This document shows, piece by piece, positions 23,878-36,871 of a DNA stretch of 64,000 bases. This DNA is from Blasia pusilla (lineage: Eukaryota; Marchantiophyta; Marchantiopsida; Blasiales): positions 6,014,001-6,078,000 of the forward strand of contig CM114271.1 in the NCBI GenBank assembly GCA_050084515.1, given 5' to 3'. The stretch's first letter is position 1; every line of letters begins with the position of its first letter. Below the pieces are notes generated by a model. The model ran no database searches and was not told where the DNA came from. It saw only the letters and a list, made by a program, of their open reading frames with translations. A program made the translations under genes and the position numbers.

Positions 23878-26800
23878 TTAGGCATACACATGATCTTCTT
23901 GAATGAACAGTTTCTTGACCTGAAATAGGCAATACAACCAGTAAACAGTTGTCAGTTCATACCTCAACTCTCTAACCTAGGCAACAGTTAAATTAAGAAG
24001 AGCAGGTGGAGTACAAATTAGTGCCTCCTTACAAACATGACAACCTCAACATCTAAATTCATATCTGCCAAGTTGGAGTGATGTTGACTACTGTCTAAAC
24101 CATATTTGGCCATCATCTGCAACTGCCACGTAGATACAGCAAGGGAGAGATAGACCTGTTCCAAAGTCAAAAACATGATGACATTCCATGATCCCAAACG
24201 TCCAAAATTCGGTACAAAGCCTTTGTAAAAGGCCATGATTCCCTACAAAACACAGAAACTTGCAGCATTGAGATGGAGACCAGATATTTGAAAAAGTTCC
24301 AATATTAAAACCAGACCATACAAGCTTTCTCTGAATAGAACAGTATCCTGACTATAAATTCAACAGCTACATTACCTTCCACACTAACCAATCAGGGTTT
24401 TTCACCCATCTCCTGCAGTAGATCACTTGGCATGCTTTTCAAGGCAAAATACATTCTTTGCATTCACAAGTGCATTGGCAGGAAGCAAGATGTGCTGACA
24501 TACATCATTTTGGAAGGTTTTCACAAAGCAATCGATAGTCCCCTTGTATGCCTTTGAATCTCCCATCATCCGGGACTTGACCTGCACATTCACCCAAGAA
24601 CTAATTCACTCAGTGAACCATGTGGAAAACATGTTGTGATTGAACCATATGCAGACCAAAGAATATCATTGGTCAGGCCCCTAGATACCTACTTTCGCCT
24701 AAAACTGCACCTCACAGACTGAAATAAATGTCTCAAACAGTCAAGACGCATACTCTACTCACCACATCAACTGGCGAACCTACGCACACGGCAATAAATC
24801 CAGCTCCGAGGCCAGATAGTATGTGAGTGATGACATTGTCCGAAAATCCAGGCAGCTTCAATAGAGACTGAAGGTTTGCAGCAAAATACAACTTTAGTAA
24901 GTGCCAGATGAACAATATATTGAGGGTCAAGATCGAAACAAAACTTGGATGGAGCGAAGAAAAAGTACAGGTAGTCCTCAGAATCATTTAGGCATCTAAT
25001 GTTAAGGTTCTCCCAGTAGTGGTCTCATAAACCAAAAACCTCCTGCATAAAACTGCCTGGGCACTTAGCATCACAGTAGCCAAGGAATTTATCCATAGAA
25101 TTAGGTTAATCTTTAGAGATGACAAAATCTCCCCTTTTTCTCGTACTACGATGTGCAGAGGTAAATCAAGTGCCTTTCCCACCTCCTATCGTACACAAAA
25201 TACGTCTTTCTCCTCAACAGATGTACTGCTCTAAAGAGACCTATTTCCCACCCTCTGGATTTTGTCACAAACCAGTCTTTGTTGAGATCCAACTCTGGGT
25301 GTGTGATCTCCTTATATCTTACTATTCTCTAGATTGCTGGTACTGCTCTTTCAAGCTATCCATGAGTTCTGCTAACCCAGATCGACAGGCTCTGACCCAA
25401 CTCTTGGCACATGCTCTACTCATGATTTTGGAGGCTTCCCGAGACACATGGGCATATTGCTCTTTTGGATCTTCTCACATCTACTACACGAGGGGAGTTT
25501 AGAGAGGAATTGTTGCATGGCGCCTACCATATAATACAGAGAGCTGGAAGCCAATTGCCATAGCAGGGTGGAGTAAGGTAAGTGAGACACATAGATGACC
25601 ACTCTGAAATTTTATCCATCATAAATGGATTATAGCCAGCATGACGCACTATAACTGTACAGTCTGCAGATATGTGAACAAACATATCCAGAGAAAAATG
25701 ACAGGTTTATTAATCCCTCCAAAAACACAACATATCATCAGCAAATAAGACAGGTGTGAACACATGCTGATTGGAGGTCTATTTCATAGTCTTGATATGA
25801 ATCTAAGTCAACCTGTTGTTGATCAATCACTTCTTCATGATCAATCATATTTTCTGAGACTACAGTCTAGACTAATGTATGACCTGTTACTTTGTGAAGC
25901 TAGCACTTGCCATGTAAACAAATGAAATTTCTTTATGCAGATCGATAGCTCAAGATTCAGAAAATCATTGCACAAAGATGTAAGAAGACATAGTCAACGC
26001 TCACCTGTTTGACTTGATCATAGCTTGCAAGTTCAGCAGCATTAATAATGGCATTACGGGCTACATTAGGCCCAATTCCCGTCCACAGTGCTTTTACTCC
26101 TTCCTATCAGCAATACGACCAAGAGATATAGCAAAAATATCAGTTTCGTTGGAATATAATTTTCTCTAAGTGAAGAATATTCTGCGAGGCAATTGGAACA
26201 ACACAACATCATTGGATTCGAGGAGGGTGAACCTGCTTCACGATTGTGGAGTAAGCATTCATTGCTCCACTGTAACGCCGTGGTACACCTGGTGGGAGCT
26301 TTCCTTCTGCCTGTAGCCGCACCTTAACTAGATCGGTGGGACTTGCCACTGCTATGCCTACCGCACCTGTCTCTCACAACCAATTTTGGAAATTATTAAG
26401 AAACAGAAGATGGAAGAAATTTCCCGGCGACCAAAACTGCAGCTCCATACTGAGATGAGACATCGCATTAAAGAATGTCAAATCATGAGAAGAAGTCCTT
26501 CCAAGGCAACTTCACTTACATGCATTCCTTCAAAGCGCTACTCGTTTGAGACCCGATAAATATTAAAGAGGGGTGAAAAGCATGGTACCTGTTGTGAGAC
26601 CGGCAGCGATCTTCTTTATCAATGGTACATCACCTACATGATCCTTCCCCACATAAATATTTTTTACCTGCTCTTGCGAAAAACAGGCACCAGTCAACTC
26701 CAATCCCTTTTTTCTTGTACCAAGTGAGAAGTTGCTACTAGCAAGGTTTCTTAAAGATATCAAGAGAAAGCACTTGAATGTCCACGATGCTCTACCAACA

Positions 26801-29800
26801 AGTTTATGACAGGAATAAGAGCAAACATTCTGATTAGAGTCGTCAAGATGGTTCAGGATCCCCATTTCAGCATTCCTTACAGGCTGATCAACTGACTGTC
26901 CCTAAACTGTTCTCCCGGTTAATTTCTTAGAACCTCACCGTCTTCTTTGGTTGTCCCTAGTCGTCATTTTTTATCTGGTAAGCTTTGGTGATTCAAGTAT
27001 TATAATTCCAAGTTCCAACCCCACGTTTTCTAACTCTTTCTCCTTGGACATAGGTTTCTGATACAAACTAACACACACGAAATTGGTTCTGTAGTCATAA
27101 ATGAACAAAGGTGTATTTCTTTCAGGCATCTCTATGACTCACTATCAATGGTTGTCTCATCTCCTAGCCTAATTTCATATCTGATTCGCACTTGGAATCA
27201 GGTGAGGAAACAAGGTGGACAACAATGAAGAGCTAAAGGACTAGGGTTAACACATGGTGACCCAATGGAGTCATGATATTCTGTAAGCTCACTAGCAGAC
27301 ACTACCACCAGCAAAAAACAAGCCCAGGATTCAGCCATCTTCTCTAGTCAAAGCAAAAGTTATCCCACTTAGGAGATAGAGGATCTCTCTGTCAACATGG
27401 ATCATCTCTGGCTTGGGTAGGGTTTGTAGTAAACTGGAAACCCATAGGTTTATGAGGACGCCTTCATGTGCGTGCCTTGGCATCTCATCTACTGAGCACC
27501 TGCACAGTCAGATCTCAAGTCTTTTTGGCTTAGCTTCTTCAGGAAAGAGATTTAGAATCTTTCGTCCTACCACTGGTTTTCAATGCATTTGGTAAGGGAT
27601 GTCACTGACAGCACTAGTTATAGAACTCATGCACTCCATGGGAGGATATTAAGAAAGTTTAGCTACACTAGACTACCGTCTACTGCAAAAGAAAGATAAT
27701 CTCAAAGATAAAAAGAGAGACGGACGGACAGTATGCTCCTCCAGATTTTCATCAGGGAGATCTTCAGACCACTGTGAACCTTACATCTATATTGACCCCA
27801 ACGCAGCAACCTAACTCACTTCTTTGTGCCTTGTCATCAAGGCTGCGGTATTTTGGAAGTAGCTCCCTTGGGGCTACTTCAGCAACTGTATGCAAGAACT
27901 CTTCTTAATGTCATGTTCGTGCAAGCAGACTGCATACGCATCTTCTTAGAAAGAGAATGAAGTCCCGTTTACGCGTGTGTGTCCAGCTCACCTTCTCTAC
28001 TGCGACCTCTACTCGCGCTGAGTGTGCTCAACCACTCTATTTGAGGAAGGAATGGTCTTATGTTTCTGCTCTTCTATGCTGTAGACCACATCTCTCCATT
28101 GCTTTGAGGCGTCTCAAGCAAGTAGGCTCTTGAGACACATTTAGACCATGGCTGATACTGTTCTAGAATTCCTCATTCTGGTAGTAATGTTTCGATTGCT
28201 TTACCTGACATTATTTCTATTGGTGAAGTTAATTTGTAGAGGGTTCCTCCTCTTTCTTTTCACTCCACCAGGCTGTGACCTTAAACCTAGTTGATTCCAA
28301 TACTCAATAGTTTTTTCTTTTATCAGTTCTCCCATCCTCTTTTATCCATGGTGTCTTTTCTCATTTCTTGTGTCAAAGGCTTAACATGCATCTCGAGTTT
28401 GAACCTGAAACAAGTTTTTTAGGAGGGTAGATTTAATATCCCTGTACACAAGGGATACGAAGAGGCTGACTTCATTGGCAGCACGTGTACATCCACTAGG
28501 TCGGTAAATTTTGTCACTGTAGGTGACATCTCGGTTCATCCCAAAATCAGAATCTATGGGGAGATTTTCAACCCTAAAATTGGATATCGCCGTCCACAAA
28601 TTCCACTGCTTCACCGGGAAGATACAGTGGACAGCCTTCGACGTCCAATATAGACTTAACGCGTGTTCAGACAGGAAAGTAACATTCAACGGGAAAATAG
28701 AAACAAAAAATAGACAAAAAGACAGACGGGTAGCAAGACTTGACTCGAAACCGGAGCATTGCTGAATGGCTTAGTGAAGGTCAAGGAACAATCCCAAACA
28801 CAAGAAGAATTCCAGGGCTTAAAGACCATTCCCCGAGCCCTCCTCTCTGCCTCCGTCATTTAACGACCGTTGTGATTGGTGAGTATTTGACAATAGAGTT
28901 TTTAAAACTCTTGTCACGGACCTTTCATCAACTGTTTTACACTTGCGGAGCTCTGTGAAAGAACCCTCAGGTGATGTTCAAAGGTGAGAGAGATCGACCT
29001 TACCGGTTCATAGAGTCCTATTCGAAGACCCCCAAATAGGCACTGCCTGTGAAGACCGGGAATAATTCCTCTCCATAGCGAAGCGGCTCCTTCTTCTCGA
29101 GCAATGGTGGCCATTGTGCCCATCATTCCTTTATACTTCGGAGTCGCATTTTCTGCCCCTGCCAGGGCTTTTCCTTGCAGCTGTAGCCTTACTTTTGCGG
29201 TATCTATAGGAATGGTACATGTCTGCACGACGATACCCACTGCGAGATTCAGCTCTCAGTTATGAGTCAAGATATAAATTCAATTGTACAACATAAAATC
29301 AAGTATAGTCCACTCGCAACGTGAAAGTATTACAAATCCCCTGCGATCAATTACAGACAAAGCTCGACAGGGAGGGGTAGTTCCCGAACTAAAGACCTCT
29401 CAGATAAGAGACATCGCCGTCCCTTCAAGTTAGGGACATAAACTCCGTCGAACAGCTAGTTAACCCGGTGCTGAGGAAAGAAGTGTGCTTTCACATTTAA
29501 GCAAGGTGGCAACATTTGAATCTGACGTTCTTGATTGCAGAAGAATTTTCGGACTGTCGCCACCGAAGGGATTCACAAACCTGCGCAACTTCTGCGACTG
29601 TCGTTTGCCAAGGACGGTGCCCACCAATCATAAAAATTTCTCAACTTGTCTTTGTCCCTCGCAGACTCGAGAAACTGTCATGATAGTTATCATAATATCG
29701 CAGCAATAGGACGTAATTGTCACCATGTATTTGTACGAGAATTGTCATTATGTCCACCTAAATCGGTGAAGTTATTTAATTCTTGTGAAGAGAACAAAGA

Positions 29801-30484
29801 AAGATCGTATAAAAGTCTCGGACGCTGGAGCATGCACAGCTGGAACGAAAAAGTACGATTAAAATTCAGTAGTGACTGAGACGTCGGTCACTTCTGAATT
29901 TTAGCACAAATATCAACACTCCCCTTCGATCTTATCCCAATCGCTGAAGGGATGACGCTTTTCTTCTTCTATTTACCTCGAAAATGCCCTTCGATTCACA
30001 GAATACCGAGCAGATGCTCATCACTGTACCGGACCAGCATGCACCAGCGGACGGGATTCAAGAAGATTCAGAGAGATCATCCACAGGCGATCGATGCGAT
30101 CGGCAAGAGAAAGCGGGGCTGAGGCTGAGATGGTTATTAAGTTTAATCGAACGAGATCCAAAACGCAGAGCGAAACTCGTTTCATTCGGATTTCATCGCA
30201 AATCTCGTCCACGAGGAATTGCTGCACCTGAAACCAAATCCTAGTAACTACAAAGAGCGATCGCAGTTGGAAGGAAATCAAGCATCGGTAGAGCAACTTC
30301 TGTTTTCAATCTGAGGCTCCGACTCCCAAAATTCCGAAAAGATCCGAGTAGCAGCGCTGCTCGGTTCCGCACACGCAAGAATTCAAAGTCATACCTCAGC
30401 CCAGCATGCACTGAACGCACTGCTCGCGAAAGTTCCGAGCATAGAAATCTTAGGCGTCGTCCGTGGCTTCTCGTCCGCCACCAT
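23878..30484 (-). CDS. PUMP1: Plant mitochondrial uncoupling protein (UCP/PUMP), complete, nine exons
   Basis: Exons on the minus strand: 30395-30484, 29004-29222, 26589-26667, 26233-26366, 26005-26103, 24763-24867, 24504-24581, 24156-24242, 23878-23919. All introns are GT-AG. The exons sum to 933 nt, giving 310 residues. The protein is a mitochondrial inner-membrane carrier with the three signature repeats '[10 protein letters not shown]', '[10 protein letters not shown]' and 'PVDVVKSRMM', plus the plant UCP blocks '[14 protein letters not shown]' and 'GLGPN'-type '[20 protein letters not shown]' and '[18 protein letters not shown]'. Plant UCPs dissipate the proton gradient and exchange dicarboxylates or amino acids. 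Length and exon number fit the plant family. The C-terminal tail ('[10 protein letters not shown]') is divergent. No defect is seen, so it is probably functional. The orthologue number cannot be told from here, so the symbol names the family. Confidence 0.95.
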
Positions 30485-30644
30485 TTTCCTCAGCTTGTGT
30501 GCGTTCAGCACAATCGCTGCCTCCCGTCAATACTCTTTTTCGCAAACACAGTGTACAACACGAGAGAGGCGCCACCCGAGCGAGAGATCGGGGCACCGGC
30601 GCCTCAAGAGAAGAACGAGATAAATGGGAACGACCTTAGACAAG

Positions 30645-30650
30645 CACGTG
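30645..30650. promoter_or_regulatory. CACGTG palindrome upstream of the UCP gene
   Basis: A G-box/E-box core 160 bases upstream of the UCP start codon. Such sites bind bZIP or bHLH factors in plants. A six-base match is weak evidence by itself. Confidence 0.3.
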
Positions 30651-30880
30651 TCAACACTTGAAAAAAGCCTGCAATTCAAACATCTTCTGTTTTGCTCCCA
30701 CGGCTTCTCCCTAAACTATTCACGTTGACCCCAAGAGTAGTTTGACCCCGAAGTGGTTGTGCAGGTTACCCACATCCAAACTTGCCATATTTAATAGTGT
30801 ATGTTGGCAATAGTCACGATCTCTACCGGTCCTTTTCCAAAAGAATGGTGAGGCGGTTTAAGATTCCATTATTAAAATAT

Positions 30881-30942
30881 GTCGTGGAAGTTTCATATGA
30901 GGGTTACTCAAGTCGTGGAAGTTTCATATGAGGGTTACTCAA
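30881..30942 (+). repeat. Perfect 31-bp tandem duplication
   Basis: Two identical 31-bp units, 30881-30911 and 30912-30942, followed by eight more matching bases. It lies about 400 bp upstream of the UCP start. Confidence 0.95.
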
Positions 30943-31928
30943 GTCGTGGAGGGAAAGTGAACTTCTTGTGTTGTAAGTGGGCATCTCCACCCGATTACAC
31001 AAACTCGGATGGTCCTTACCCTTGTGGTGGGAAAATTTTATTTCATTCCTACATATCATCGTTTCGTAGAGTTTTGATCTTGCACTCACTAAAATTTTTG
31101 ACATTTTTTGGAGTGCCCTTGCATAGCTATGAAAGCGGGCAAACTCTTATCATAGGGTGGAGATGTCGTTAAGGCCTTTAGTCATGAGGGAAAAAACATG
31201 ATTAATTATTACAATCCACAATATCTCAAGCTCTTACAAAGGTAAATTCTCCTGAGTGGGGCTTCAAATAATTGCGTGTGAACGTAAGAGAGAGAAAGCT
31301 TCATTTTTCCCAACACAATTTTGTTGAAAAGTGGATGTATACTAAAAGTTCCTGCTGATTCTCAAAAAATTGTTTACCATAGGAATGAGGAAAAGCTTAC
31401 GGGTGACTTACGTCATTTTGGGGTTTCATTTGCCCGAATCCGAAACGCTTGAGCAATGAGTATCCTCTAATATCTTATATATTTTTGTATGGGGATTTCT
31501 TCAGCCAAAATCCGAAATGATGGAGGAATGAGCATTGATCCTCTTTGGACATATTTCTTTCCAAATTTTTACTTCATTATAATAAGAATACTAACGAGTG
31601 AAGCCGTTTGTAGCGAGAGTGAAACATTTTGATGCCGTAGCGTGTCAAACTGGCCACCTTACGTTGCTTAATTTAGGGTCCATCGTGTCATGGTGATTAT
31701 CTCATGTGTGTAATTGGTTATCCATTTTATTATAAAATCCAACCTTTACTTAGAGGGTTATTTTCTTACTCTTCATGTGAAGTTTTGTCTTCATTCCATA
31801 AAGTTACACTCTCAAGAAATAAAAATAAATTTAGAATGAAAATGTGTGAGGATTTTATCTAAAAAAATAACATTTTAGAACCTGCTCATAGGTATAATGG
31901 ATATGATTCTATCTTGTTTTTTTTTTAA
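30943..31928. other. AT-rich intergenic stretch, no gene seen
   Basis: Between the UCP promoter side and the Helitron 3' end I see no coding frame, RNA gene or named repeat. Confidence 0.5.
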
Positions 31929-31954
31929 CTAGTAAGAATGCCCGTGCGATGCAC
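31929..31954 (-). other. Helitron 3' terminus (hairpin plus CTAG)
   Basis: On the minus strand GTGCATCGCAC forms a 4-bp-stem hairpin, followed about 11 nt later by CTAG|T. A hairpin 10-12 nt before a terminal CTRR, with insertion before T, is diagnostic of Helitrons. Confidence 0.88.
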
Positions 31955-32025
31955 CAATGTCGAATTTTATAACGTTAAAGAATATTGCATATAGAAAAAC
32001 TTGAAGAGAAATACCTATTATTTTA

Positions 32026-34741
32026 TTAATATAACTCTTCGGGATATACAACATTTCTAGTATAAACACCATCTTTGTTTGGTGGACTCTCATTGTCAAT
32101 CATCATATGGATTGACTTGGTAGAACCTACTCTAGATGAGGCAACATATAATTTTCTGTGAGAAAATACAGGATTTGGCAAGTGAATACCAACTCTATCT
32201 AACGTTTGACCTTGAGACTTATTAATTGTCATTGCAAAAACAAGACGAATATGAAATTGAAATCTTTGTAAATCAAAAGGTAATCCTGAATCAGATGCAA
32301 TCAACGGAATGCGTGGAATAAACACTCGAGCTCCAATACTTTTTCCCGTCATAATTACAGCATCTATAACATGTCGACCAAATCCAATAATCACCAAGCG
32401 AGTTCCGTTTGCTTGTCCCTTTGCTCCATTCATATTTCGTAATAGCATAATTGGAGCTCCCATTTTCAACGTTAGGCAATGTGGTGGAAGTCCTGATGGC
32501 AAACAAGTATTCAAGAATTATGTTAGGTATATAAACCTCACCCCGTCATCAATCACTGAATCATCACTTTAAAAATTGTGCACCAGAGAAGAGAAACAAT
32601 CATTAGCATCAAAACAATAATTTCTTATAGTACAAATTAATTATGTCTTCATTTCATATAAATTGAAGATATTCATGAAATATTCAAATTACCTCTCTTG
32701 GAAATTGCGACATAATTTCGGCATTGATCAAATCCACAGTAGTATTCTTTGTTGTAAGAATAGATGTACCCCTCAAGAAGTCAATATCACTCCACTTATC
32801 AATATCACGTTCATAGACAATTTCAATCAAATCATTAAGTCTGTGGCTCTTAATAATCATCGCATCAGGAATTCTTATAAAATCATCTCCAAACTCACAA
32901 TGCAATGGTATCCGATCCTCGCCAACCTTTAGTAACTAGTTTGCAAATCCATCTTGCTCATGTCGTGCTTCTCCTAAATAAAATTGACAAAAAAAAAGGA
33001 ATGAGTACATTTTCATAAAAAATCCATAAGATAGCAAAAGCAACAACAAAAGGTTCAATCTTGTTACCTTGCAAACAATTCACTCTCATGTTGGTAGTGA
33101 GTTTCATTATTCTCCCATGAGTCCAAATAAGAGATCTCTTAAGGGTTGCACGCACGCTGTGGTTGGTCGATCACCATGACGTACTACAAGAAAAAATTGT
33201 CGGAAGTCACCACCAAAAATAAATATATTGCCCCCAAAAGGCAGATCTCGTAGTTCAAGATCCACCAAACCCATGATATCTTGGAAGGTACGATTAACAG
33301 CCTCAAAAGCATAACGATGCGTCATAGGAGCTTCATCCCATACGATCATCTTTGCATTTTGCATACGACGTGCAATATCACTATTTACAGATAAGCTAGA
33401 AAATACACAAGAAATAAAAAAGTAAGAAATATTTATACGTAATATATAAGAATAATAAAAACATAATGGAAACCTGATTTTAGAACAATATTAGAGTAAT
33501 AAAAAAAATCTTAGACATAAACTTATTTGCAAGTAGACGATTCATGTATCTAAATAGGAATCTTAAATCGAGAATGAACAATACGGCCTCCATCGAGTAA
33601 CAAAGCAACAATACCAGAAGATGCAACTGCAGGAGTTATATAACCCTTGCTTCGTACGCTAACAAGAAGAAAATTGTATAGAAAGGTTTTTCTGTTCCAC
33701 CACGACCATCAATGAAGAATAACTTTGCCTAAAAAGATCCACATTAGCCACAATATATAGATATTAAAGAATTACAACTTAGAAATAAATCTTAAAATAG
33801 CTTTACATATATAAAATGCACTTACAGAAGATAGCGCATCATTTAACACATCCTCTATGAAAAGATGGACAACATCCCATATAGCTCGTTGTCCATCATT
33901 CAATGAAATCTCCCCTCGTTGAACAGGATCAGCAAGCATTTCACAATCATAGCACAACTCTTATTCCTCTAAGCGCGAGATCGATATAATCCGAGTAACA
34001 ACGTTAGGTTGAGGCATGTTGGGGAAATCTGCCATACTTTTACCATAATCTTGAAGATGGTAATGGATCTCTAATAATGCAACATTAATAGTATGTGGAT
34101 CCAAAGGAAGATTAGAAATTCCAATTCTTTGCATCAAACTATAAAAATATCTGAAACATCTGAAAGAAAAAACATAAAAATCAATACAAATTTGTAATAA
34201 AAAATAGAAAATTCAAGAATGCATAGAAGGCATGCATATTACCTCGCGCCTTTGATGTAAGAGATCTTCAGTTAGAGGAACTAAGAAGCGTTCCCATACC
34301 ATGCTAGGTATAGAGGGCGTGTTGTACAGAAGAATAATGGCAAAGAGCAAACGCAATGAATAACCAGTACGAATTTGTATTGCCTCTTCAAAGCATGAAA
34401 AAACCTCTCTGTTGTCTTCTAATAATCCCATTTGAATAGCCGTTTCCTTAAAAGTAGAATAAACAACACCATCAATCGTTCTTAAATCTTGATAATATTG
34501 AGCTTTTCTCACATGATGAAGAAGTAATCGTAGCCAATGACGCTCCTATTCACCTATATAAATTAACAATCAATTAAAATAATTAATGTAAACCCAAGAA
34601 AGAAGAGAATAATATTATATTAAGTTTAACATTAATTTTGTGAAAAAAAAATCTAGAGGAAAGTTCACGTGGGTTAGTCATATACAAACGTCTGATAGGA
34701 TGTCCACATCCTTTTCTTCCACATCGAACCCACGTCTTCTT
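32026..34741 (-). pseudogene. Helitron PIF1-like helicase
   Basis: From right to left: 'HPIRRLYMTNPREL', 'YQDLRTIDGVVYSTFKE' (Rep-helicase linker), a Walker A region near 33,690 reading 'DGRGGTEKPF' in place of the usual G-T-G-K-T, Walker B 'MIVWDEAPMTHRYAFEA' (about 33,350), 'GGNIFIFGGDFRQ', 'KLTTNMRVN', 'LRGTSILTTKN', 'LLRNMNGAKGQANGTRL', then 'MTINKSQGQTLDRVG' and 'LYVASSRVGS'. SF1B helicase motifs I to VI are all represented. Stops and AT-rich gaps, some possibly introns, break the frame, and the Walker A Gly and Thr are changed (to Glu and Pro), so the enzyme is inactive. Confidence 0.88.
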
Positions 34742-34847
34742 TGTCGTGCGAATCCACATCGTCATACAACATACATCGCTGACATACCATACGCACATAC
34801 ATACATAACATAGACGAGAGTATCCACAAACGCAAGTGTACCACCAC
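34742..34847 (-). repeat. Element 2 repeat B2 (outer end)
   Basis: Second B copy, outside A2. Helitron coding sequence resumes directly after it at 34741. Confidence 0.9.
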
Positions 34848-35211
34848 TGAAATCCGTGAAAGACCTACTGTCATAAAACACGTTTACAATCACATACAAT
34901 CGAGCCAAACCCACTCCACGATGGGAGAATCTAGGTCGAAGCTTGCGGGAAAACACCATAGCCAAGAGCTCTACTCACTACCAAGGCTAACTCCCAACGC
35001 AACAGGCTCAACTCAAAGAACTTACTGTTCTTTGAGGGCAAGCCACCTTATATCCTCCAACCTAAGAGCGGGCCCTACTGGGAAAGTCACCCCCAAGTGA
35101 GTAACCCCCAACCCTATGTATGGAACCGCATCTCTACCAAGCCACTACGGTCCTACATAAGGAATGGCCTCTACCAGCACACCATACTCTACGACATAAT
35201 CCGTATGGTCA
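34848..35211 (-). repeat. Element 2 terminal repeat A2
   Basis: Partner of A1, same length. The hairpin is at 35012-35036 and the TATA-like box at 35048-35053. It lies between B1 and B2, not at the outer end of the element. No polypurine tract precedes it on the minus strand. Confidence 0.95.
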
Positions 35212-35219
35212 TGACAAGT

Positions 35220-35324
35220 GTCATGCGAATCCACATCGTCATACAACATACATCGCTGACATACCATACGCACATACATACATAACATAGACGAGAGTAT
35301 CCACAAACGCAAGGGTACCACAAC
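35220..35324 (-). repeat. Element 2 repeat B1
   Basis: 105 bp just inside A2 (8-bp spacer), matching 34743-34847 with about three or four differences. It contains the shared motif 'CGATGTATGTTGT' read on the minus strand. Confidence 0.92.
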
Positions 35325-35503
35325 TCGCCCTCCTAACTGGCGGTTAGGTCCCTCTAACTCCCAGGTAGCCCTATACATCTACTACATGCTATACACCTTC
35401 TTGGGTGCCCAAATCAGAAGGCCGGGTGCTAGGTTGCCCCATCGTTAGTCGTACATCTGTAATCCATATCATGCAAAGATCAAGTCATCTACCTCTCCTA
35501 AGT

Positions 35504-35638
35504 ACATCGAGGACAAACCCACCTTCCAAAGAGGAACAACATCCAAACGTGAGTCAAACACATAATGTGCCAACCCCTAGAACACCGATCACACACCAAC
35601 ATACGGGCTGCGTTACCAACAGACCCACACAACATGCA
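35504..35638 (-). pseudogene. Element 2 PHD finger fused to the integrase C-terminus
   Basis: Residues 'RCMLCG', 'LVCDRCSRGWHIMCL' and 'GRWVCPRCT' supply Cys-Cys, Cys-Cys, His-Cys, Cys-Cys with the spacing of a C4HC3 PHD finger, including the conserved Trp two residues before the last Cys pair and the G-W-H-x2-C-L core. It is in one open frame with the integrase end (97 codons, 35791-35498). PHD fingers bind histone H3 tails, so this would be a targeting module like the chromodomain of other Ty3 elements. Element 3 has a decayed copy at the same place; element 1 lacks it. Confidence 0.87.
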
Positions 35639-36821
35639 CCTCAAGCTAGCACGTATCATGGCTAAGCTTGGGTCAACAGTACCATCCACATTTGGAAGAT
35701 GACATGGCGCACAATTACGCACATGGTCCTTCCAAACAACTCCATCACGACCCTCCAACATGAGAACTCCATAAGCTAACACCTCACGCACTTTCGTAAA
35801 ATAGTGCGCCTGCCGTCACATCCAACGTTGTCGGGCAATCTGCTGCAAATAGACATAGTCCCCACATGGAACCTACGAATCGATGGTCGATAACCTCCAC
35901 CCGAATGGTTGCATGCCGCAACGTATCCCTGTGTTGAGCAATGGCAAGATTCTCAAAGGCATTTGTTGGCATAACTCTCGAAAGAGCTCCGCCGGCGAGA
36001 ACACACCCTCATCCACATCTCGGGGTCATCAAGGTTCACCACCTCACTAGACTCCCAACAATTGTTGGCAAGTCGGATCTCGGCCGTATAACTTGAGAGA
36101 ATAAGGTGAGAAGGAAGCCAAGGATGCTTGGCGATCGAACCCTATACCCCATGGCTAACCATGGCAACTGAATATCCGGTCTCCAAGATGCCCTTCAGAG
36201 GCCATACTTGCGCAATGCCCTCTTCACCGCCCTGAACCACATGCTCAGCCAAACCATCCGCCTCTGGATGATCTCGAGCGTGGTCCGATGATCAATCAAC
36301 GCCTTGTCACACAAGACGAAACTCACCCGAAACTCAGACCTGGTCGGGTCAAGACGCCAATTTGGTGCACAAAAATGACTAAGCACTCTATCCAGAAACG
36401 CATACGCCGTTCCCTCACTTGCCTTGTCCGGTAATGCCACCAACTCAATCCACTTGGAGAAGTGCTCCACCATCACCAACACATATCGATGATGTCGTAC
36501 AGTCAACGGTAACGGTCCCGCAAAGTCCACACTCCAACGGTAACCTAACCCCATAATAGGCAAGGGGTGTAATTGTGGTGTAGGGGCATTAAATGATGCC
36601 CTCACCCGGTCACAAACCATACAACGTGACACCAACTGCTGCACCTGAGTATGCATGCCACGCCACCAATACTGGCCAAGGAGTAAGCTATACGTACGCT
36701 TTACCCCAAAATGTCCCAACTCCTCATGGGCATGTCGCACAATGCGCTCTCTCTGAGCCAAATGTGGCACTACTCGTACTCTACCATCCTCCCATACGCG
36801 GAGAATATGTGTTCCCTCCAA
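35639..36821 (-). pseudogene. Element 2 integrase
   Basis: The zinc region is intact: 'RHAHEELGHFGVKRTYSLLL' to 'CMVCDRVRA' (His-His-Cys-Cys). The core has 'WSVDFAGPLP' with the first Asp, 'YVLVMVEHFSKWIELVALP', 'FLDRVLSHF', then a frameshift at the second Asp, then 'DHRTT' and the region of the catalytic Glu. The C-terminal domain (35972-35639) includes 'AFENLAIAQHRDTLR', 'LMLEGRDGVVWKDHVRN' and 'VDGTVDPSLA', and runs without a stop into the PHD finger. It is a DDE-type integrase, not a tyrosine recombinase. Confidence 0.9.
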
Positions 36822-36871
36822 TCGATACCTCTTAGCACGTTGAAGAACACGGTCTCACTCCTTGGCACTCA

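Noticed and set aside
25119-25502. 127-codon plus-strand frame in a UCP intron
   Set aside because: No recognisable domain, and it lies antisense within the intron between UCP exons 5 and 6.
34743-35324. Tandem LTRs or a solo-LTR recombination product as the explanation of B-A-B
   Set aside because: The other end of the element has A without B, and element 3 shows the same layout with other sequences, so simple tandem LTRs do not fit.
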